Source: Tetradesmus obliquus (Eukaryota > Chlorophyta > Chlorophyceae > Sphaeropleales > Scenedesmaceae). From it: a stretch of 64,000 bases of DNA. The notes beneath the pieces were generated by a model. The model worked only from the letters and a program-made list of their open reading frames with translations, was not told the DNA's origin and did no database searches. The stretch is from contig CP126199.1 of assembly GCA_030272155.1 (NCBI GenBank), positions 4,514,501 through 4,578,500 of the forward strand, read 5' to 3'. Positions within the stretch are counted from its first letter, which is position 1. Each line of letters opens with the position of its first letter. Of this stretch, positions 57,777-64,000 are shown piece by piece. Both the position numbers and the translations under genes were made by a program.

Positions 57777-60700
57777 AGGCCACCATCAAAAGGCGGTGCG
57801 CCGCGTGACATGGACTCCGCCTACTTCTCACCCAGCCCCTACCTGCAGCTAACTCAGGAAAAGGTGCCGGCAGCGGAGCCGTGGAATGCACGGGTGAGCA
57901 GCAGGCGTAGAATACATTGCAGTCCGCATCATGGGTTACATGCTAACCACACGCGCGCACACAAATTAAAGGCGGGTGATGGAGTCATGATGCTGGTGCA
58001 GCTGTAGGTGTATAATAAACAGTGTATCTGTGACTCTGCTGCTGTGCCACGCACGTACATGTTTAGTCTGCTGGGCTGCAGTTACGCCTGACATGAGGCA
58101 CAAGTCACGGCATCTGAACGCTCCTGGGCCCAAGTCCCATGGTTCTGCACCCAACGCGACTGACATCCGGCAGAACTAAACCACAAATGCCATGATCTGC
58201 CTGTTATTTTGCAGTTGTGGGCGATGCTGATGTACTTTGATGAAATCCTGGGCCAGCTTGTGGACTATGTGGATCAGAGCCCACAGCTGCGTGGCAACAC
58301 CTACATACTGATTGCAGGTGAGTTGATAAAGCCAGCAGCAGTAGCTGCGGGGTGTTGCTGAGCAACATTAAAGCGGTTCAATGCTGCACCAAATAAATAA
58401 GGCCATAGCTTATTGGATATTGAACAAGGATTACTGATTGCAGGTGAGCTGACAAAGCCAGCACAGCAGTACATGCGGGGCGCTGCTCAGCAGCAGCAAT
58501 GTGGTGTGTCATTGTACAAGAGTAAGGCCACAGCATGTTGTACAACGATTGTCATCTTCAAGCTGGTAGCAATGTGGCACGCCTTATGGAATGTATGCTA
58601 CAGGCAATGTGAGTCAGTTTAGTTCAGGTTGCTGCAGTTGGCATCAGTGTAGCAACCGTTTACATCTAGATCAACTGCAATGCTGTGTTGTATGCTACAA
58701 TGAGTTAGCAAATTGGGTACAATCGCAAGAGGATGCTCATCATCAATGTGACATAACAACCTCACTGCCCCAACGCCAGTTGTCACATATCGTGTATGCT
58801 GTGTGCGTGCTTTCAGGTGACAATGGGCCGGCGCTGCCTTCAAAAGTTGACAACAATGCACTCAACCGACTGGTGAGCGGCCTGCACAGATTTTGAGCGG
58901 CCAAGCAGTCTGTATGTGTACTACATGCTTCAACACATAAACAACAACCCTTGAAGTGCCTTGCTACCACCTACAGCTGCGAGTTTTCAGCACGCCCTTG
59001 CGCCAACATCCTTTGCTGTGCCTTGTATCTGCAGCGGCGCATGCCAAGTGGCATGATCGGAGACAAAAACAGCTTCATTGATGACGCAAGCATACGCTCA
59101 AGCGGCACCGAAGGATCCCTGCGCAACCACCTCACCGTGTGGGGCCCGGGCGTGCCGTCAGGGGCCGTTAGTGACGTGTTACTAACGTTATCTGACATCC
59201 TGCCAACACTGGCAGAGCTCGCAAACGCCACAGACACCAAGCACATGCCTTGGTCTGGCCAGAGTTTTGCAAACCTTCTGGCACCTACTGCGGAGCCAAC
59301 GCCGCAGCAGCAGAGCCGCTTTTTGTTTACGTTTGTGGCCTCAGGGGCGGAGGGGCAGTGCCCGCAAGTGGACAGGCTGATGACAGAGCTGCTGCCCGAT
59401 TTGGACGCTGAAAGGTGAGAGCAGCTTGATGTTATTGGTTTAGGTTCATTTACGGCGGATTCAACGCGATTTGCAGGGGAAACGGTGCCGAAAATCTTTT
59501 TAGCGGCAAGTGTTAGCGGGCATCTTTTTACCGGTCTTTTTACCTGAAGTGTCCAGAGCACTAATGTACGGTGGTTTGTTGAACACACGCCGATGAAGCT
59601 TGCATGCGCAGGCTGCCTTGTGGTGCCAAGTAGACTTCCTGGGTGTTGGAGCGCAATCAAAAGTAAGCCAGTTTCACGTTGTTGCTCTCATGCAGCGTTG
59701 TGGGTGAGGCAGAGGTGCTACTAGCAGCTTAGCTCAAGCTTTTGCAGCATCCGTCGGAATGTGCAGGTAAAACCGGCAGCTGTTTGGACTGTGCCTGGTG
59801 TCACCTGAAGCCATCGCCTGGTGTATTGTGTTGGTCGTGCAGCCTTGCACACAAAGCCAGGGCTGTGAAGTGTGTATGAGCATTACAACCGCTGTTGTTG
59901 ACAGCTGCTGCTGCTGCTGCCGCTGCTGTTCTTTGTGGAGCCAGGGAGGTGATGCGGCCGCAGCCTCTGTTGGCCTACAGGGACCCCACTGGCCGCAGCA
60001 TCATGAAGAACTGCATCGTGGGCAGGTGCGGACACCAGCAGCTAGCGCTTGAATCAGGCTGCAAAAAATTATAATCTTGCTGTGGATGAGTCAGGCCTGT
60101 TGTGTGCAGCGTGCACAGCGCTGTGAGGGGTCGGTGTGGTTCGGTTACATCACGTGGCAGTGCATGCACATCATGCAGCATGCGGCACTGAATGCCATGA
60201 GCCTGCAACACACACTGACATGCAAAAGTCGCATCTAAGTATCCTTCCGTGCAAAAAGCAACCTCACTCTGGTCTCACGGTCATAAACATGTCGCAACAA
60301 CGGCCATTGTGGTCCACGGCAACGGCGGCTGTCATGATCATACATCGCAATGCCCGTTGTTGCTGCTGCTGCTGCTGCTGCTGCTGGTGCAGGTTCAAAG
60401 ACTTCAAATGGTACGGCAGCACTGACAAAGTCTTCCGCCTTGCCAACGGCTCCCACATCGAGCTGCCGTGCAACGAGGTCACCGGGGAAGCACTGGGCCG
60501 GCTAAACCTGCTTTTCAACCAGGCTGCTCGCCAGTGGTGGGACAGCGTGGTTGCAGAGCCAGATAGCTTTACGAAGCCCGTGTATTACATCGGGCAAAGC
60601 GGCTCGCTGGCGAGTAATGTGGAAGCAAATGGCGCGATCGCGCTGACGCGAGGGGATATCAACATGACGTCGACGGTGGTGTTTAGCGGCCTGGGATACG

Positions 60701-62401
60701 TCTGCTACGCCGTGAACGTGAGTTGCGGGGCTGCTGTGCTGACTGGGCACGGACTGCTTGCATGCACCGGTGTGCGCAGCTTCTGACTGTTCAGCTGATC
60801 ACGTGCTTGCAGAACGATGTGTGTACATGGTGTGCTTGCGCAGCTGCTGGCTTGCGTTGTGCTTGACTGCGGCTGTTGATCGGCGGCTGTTGATCGGCTG
60901 GTCAGCACATCTTCGCAGAATCAAAGTACGCCTTGGGTTTTCTTTGAAAGCACATTTAGCCAACCGCCTCATTGCACTACATGCCAACCCTGCTGTGCTT
61001 CATTGCGCTGCCCCTGCAGATTGTCACCCGCGGCATGTACAGCATCACAGCCATGTACAACTCCCGCTTCCGCGGCCCCCGCCCACAGTTCACTCTAGCA
61101 GTTGGAGAATGGAAGGACATCGTTGCCGGCACAGCCCCCAGCCTCACCAACACCCTGGGACACAAGGTGAGGCTCAAGTGTACTAGAAGCTGGCTGGAAT
61201 GCTTGTTGCCGGTCCGATAGCCTGCTGCTGCTGCTGCTGGTGGCTGCCTGCAAGATGCTGTGCTGTTGCCATGCACCAAACCCGGCAGCAGCAGAGGGTC
61301 TCTGGAGGACAGCTGCTGCTCTGCATCGCAGACAATCCATGTAAAAGGTCCGCGCCACCTTGTGTCCACAACCAGTACTGCCTTGGGCACCAGCACAAAC
61401 CCCAATACCGCCTGACATCAACCCCAACTACTATCTTGCAGGGAGGCCCATCAGGCAGCCGCTTGGGTACCATGTTCCTTGAGAAATCCAATGGCACCCG
61501 CACAGAGGTGTGCTTCAAAATGCTTGGCATCCGCCAGCGGCCTGACAGGCCAAACCCTGCAAAACCAGCTGCCAGCCAGCAGCAGCAGCAGCGGGACGCC
61601 TCAAATAACAGCGGCAGCAGCAGCAGCAGTCAGATCAGCGCGGAGGCTGCTGCTGGTGTGCCGTCAGCACTTGGCAATCTCCCTGCAACCGCCACACAGT
61701 ATGGCTACGCCACGCTAAACCGCGCCCAGCCGTGGTCTGTAAAACTTGGCAGCTATGCGGCGGTTCAGGGCCCCTGGGCTTTCAGACTGGTGAACCTCAG
61801 GTTCATTTATCTTCCCTGGGTGAAAGATATGCCGCGCGACGGCTGCTGCAGGGAAGATCCATCAACCGGTGCTGCTGCCGGCACTGTGCTTGAAGACGCG
61901 CTTAATGCAGCATCCACAGGAGCAGAAGCAGCAGGCGCTGCACATGCCTCTGTCAAGTCTCAGCTGCCTGCAGCCCAGCAGGCAAGCAGCAGCAGCAGTG
62001 CCGACGCTGCGCCGGCAGGCATTCCAGATGCAGTTGCGCAAGCAGCAATGGCTGAGACTGCAGCTGAGCCGGAGCGGTACACCTACTTCAATGCAACACC
62101 TGCTATGGTGCAAATGGAAAGAGAGGTCCGGGCAGCTGTGAGGAAAGCAAGCAGCCAGGCAGCAGCCACTGCAGCTGATGACAGCAGCAGCAGCAGCAGC
62201 TGGCGAGGAGTTGCTAGCTTTGCAAGTTATGGCGGCAGCAGCAGCAGCAGCGCTGCTGTGCGCAGCAAGTCCACCCCGCAGCAGGTGTGGCAGGTTCTGA
62301 AGGACAGGTATCGCTATGCAGATGGTCAGGAGGTCTTTGACAGTTTGTACAGGCCGTGCTATGCCGAAACGAAAGGCATGTGCGTTGAAACGTGTGGGTG
62401 A
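54776..62401 (+). CDS. Secreted sulfatase-family hydrolase with long C-terminal extension
   Basis: Sulfatases hydrolyse sulfate esters. Fourteen exons (54776-55001, 55381-55559, 55855-55967, 56318-56407, 56755-56850, 57406-57543, 57779-57893, 58215-58317, 58817-58872, 59035-59414, 59945-60025, 60393-60717, 61020-61166, 61442-62401) join in phase to 1002 residues. Residues 1-30 are a signal peptide. PNFIVILVDDQGYDDIG supplies metal-binding Asp residues. The active-site Cys lies in SSLCAISRAALLTGR. HYGKWHNGRAQGYEPWNRGF, TYYAPFAIHRRPP and AGDNGPAL follow the family order. At the position after C-A, the usual Pro or Ala of C-x-(P/A)-S-R is Ile. The last 450 residues have no domain I recognise and include low-complexity Ser/Ala/Gln runs. 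Extracellular or periplasmic location is likely; the substrate is unknown. Confidence 0.9.
55341..55360 (+). repeat. (ACCCT)4 microsatellite near the sulfatase exon 2 acceptor
   Basis: Four perfect pentamers, followed by a CTG/CT stretch and the exon 2 acceptor. It probably serves as part of a pyrimidine tract. It is too short and of the wrong unit for a chlorophyte telomere. Confidence 0.8.
55568..55614 (+). repeat. (CTG)n tract just after the sulfatase exon 2 donor
   Basis: About 15 CTG units start 8 bases after the donor. A second tract of about 16 units (55801-55850) ends at the acceptor of exon 3, so both ends of this 295-bp intron carry the same repeat in the same orientation. Confidence 0.9.
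57137..57330 (+). repeat. Two copies of the start of sulfatase exon 6 with acceptors
   Basis: Copies at about 57137-57175 (degenerate, HNGEYAPTK) and 57248-57325 (80 bp, HNGKYAPTKGLMEQALLNRM) lie upstream of exon 6 at 57406. Each is preceded by tgcag. The second diverges right after the Met codon, where the real exon continues. Confidence 0.88.
58428..58462 (+). repeat. Copy of the end of sulfatase exon 8 with donor
   Basis: The exon 8 end (actgattgcag) and its gtgag donor, with about 15 bp of intron, are repeated about 125 bp downstream. Confidence 0.75.
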
Positions 62402-64000
62402 TGCGGGGAGCGCGGTGCGCCAGTGCTTTTGGTAGGCGGGTTTTCAAAAATCTAGTTGCACTGATGAGGCCATCTGCTGCATATGATGATAGCACAGCAG
62501 AGCAACCGCACCTGCCACTCAGCACGTGAACAGTAGTGCTGCTAGTGGCGTGATATGGTGTCAGAGCGTAGCAGTTGCTTGATGATCACAGGATGGTGCA
62601 TGTCATTCATCGTGTGGGAAGGGGGAGCTGTGGTTGCTGCAGCACAGTAAAGGCTGTGTCAGCCTCTTAACAGCGCAGCATCACCACAAACATTAACTGC
62701 GCTAGGTTGCTAACCATGCGCCAGCGCTTATCTTGGGTATGCCGATGCTGCTGCAGCAATCATTTGCCTTGCACGGCTCATTCAAAGAAGAGGTGGCCAG
62801 ATGTTTATTTTGACTGTGGAAGTTGTCAGAAGTGACACTTGCGCAGCATGCACAGTGTTGGTGGTTATGCTGCAAGAAGCCTCGTTGCAGGTACAGAAAG
62901 TCTGCAGGGAGTTGCGCTCTACACATGCATGTAGCACAGTTCAGCAGGCAATCCCTTATAGTCAAGCGCAGGGCATGTCCATGGCGACCTGGGTTTCTTG
63001 ATTGATGAGAGCCGGCTAAGCTGTTAATTACGTGCTAATGGTGCAGTAGTCACACCTGTGCTGCCATGTGGCGCCTTATACAACAAGAGCTGCATTCTCT
63101 CAAGTTTTTTGTGGGTGCACACTACTGCTATGTCATCCAAAAGCATTGCAAGCACCATAGGAAAGTGTGCACGTCCAGTGCACGTGCAGCATGGTTGCAG
63201 AAGTGTGCATGATGTATTATTTGGCTCTTGCACGGCATCTAGAGGGTTCCTTTGCATGCTGGTTTCCTTCTGTGCAGCGGTAGCTTCTTTCTTTTGCTGT
63301 AGCGGGCAATGCAGAACAAGGCAGCTGTAGCAAGGCTTATGCTTCTTTTTGAGTTAAAGCATGAGCTGCAGCTGTCTTCCTGGTTACACACTGTGCTGCA
63401 TGGTAGTGGGTGACATGCAGATCACTGCATAGCTCTCTCCGTGTGGCGGGACAATCCGACTGGCTTTGTACAGATAATGCACATGCTTTACATGCAGATC
63501 ATGCAGCGTGACTGGCTTTTTCAAATGGCTGTTGCTGGGTTGCATGTGCAACGGCATCAGCCTCGTGTTGGGTATACAGCACACATATCATGCTATACTG
63601 TTCACCTTTATGTATCAGCACTGAGCTGAGCAATGCGTGTGCACCAACCCATGTGCACCCACATGACGTTGACCCACGCACTGCACAGCTGTTGGACTGC
63701 AGCTTTTGATTGAACGTGATGTGTGAGCCTAAGAAATTGGGCCATCACACAGTGTAGAGCTTGCAGGTGCTGCCAGGCCAGCATTATGCTAAAACATTTG
63801 CTGCAGCGGCACATGTGCTTACATGGGTTGGCCTGGCCCTCCCGGGGACTTGCTTCTGCACTGCAGCGCTAAGCAGCTGCAGCTGCAGCGAATGCCTTTG
63901 CGCGTGCTGCTGCACCAGCACTGCTGGCAGCAGGCACAGCAGTGCCATTTGTGGACAAGGCTGCGTGTTTGAGGCCGGCTTCCTGCTCTTGACTGCGCAG
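62402..64000. other. 3' flank of the sulfatase gene, no recognised gene
   Basis: Only short open frames without known motifs occur on either strand. Sequence is moderately AT-rich with few CAG tracts. The last 150 bp become GC-rich and could belong to the next gene, but nothing can be identified. Confidence 0.5.

Noticed and set aside
59415-59600. AT-rich stretch with repeated cttttta motifs as a transposon remnant
   Set aside because: It lies inside sulfatase intron 10, and I could not find terminal repeats or coding remnants beyond one short resemblance to the 49.5 kb element.
58971-59660. 229-codon minus-strand open frame
   Set aside because: It lies opposite sulfatase exon 10, has no motif, and is explained by the codon bias of the real exon on the plus strand.

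Overview
The window is nuclear DNA of a photosynthetic eukaryote, most likely a green alga of the core chlorophytes. The evidence is genes split into many short exons with GT/AG introns, a photosystem I light-harvesting protein (LHCA), a cytosolic ribosomal protein gene, candidate TGTAA poly(A) signals, GC-rich codon use, and abundant (CTG)n/(CAG)n tracts beside splice sites. The species cannot be named from the sequence. Exon joins were worked out by hand from splice sites and reading phase. In every multi-exon model the phases close, but none was checked against transcripts.

Layout from left to right. 71-289 is the 3' end of an eS8 ribosomal protein gene (+), with a second copy of its last exon at 739-1029. 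2496-5244 (-) is an LHCI chlorophyll a/b protein. 6125-8676 (+) is a HINT/HIT-family hydrolase whose third exon edge is amplified eight times. 9804-13142 (-) is a five-bladed beta-propeller, glycosidase-like secreted protein. 13752-46176 is a direct tandem duplication of a 16.2 kb unit. 46497-49170 (-) is an organellar nucleoside diphosphate kinase. 49477-49695 is a small inverted-repeat element with G and C tracts. 49741-53628 (-) is an SLC17/PHT4-like anion or phosphate transporter. 54776-62401 (+) is a large secreted sulfatase. From 62402 to the end no gene is recognised.

The centre of interest is the duplicated unit. Each copy carries an ArsJ-type major facilitator permease (-), a GAPDH of the subtype that accompanies ArsJ in bacterial ars operons (+), and a phosphoglycerate kinase (-). 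arsJ and gapdh are head-to-head about 365 bp apart; gapdh and pgk are tail-to-tail. In bacteria, GAPDH converts arsenate plus glyceraldehyde 3-phosphate to 1-arseno-3-phosphoglycerate, and ArsJ exports it. The window therefore looks like a spliced, duplicated eukaryotic version of that arsenate-detoxification pair with PGK added. The algal ArsJ has a roughly 145-residue N-terminal extension with 12 cysteines, four CC pairs among them, and the PGK has an unusual Cys-rich segment.

A second theme runs through nearly every gene. Fragments of exon edges are tandemly copied into the neighbouring introns. Copies of an exon's start, with its acceptor, lie upstream of the real exon, and copies of an exon's end, with its donor, lie downstream. 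I found one exception. This is what tandem duplications across splice junctions would leave behind if only splice-neutral ones survive.
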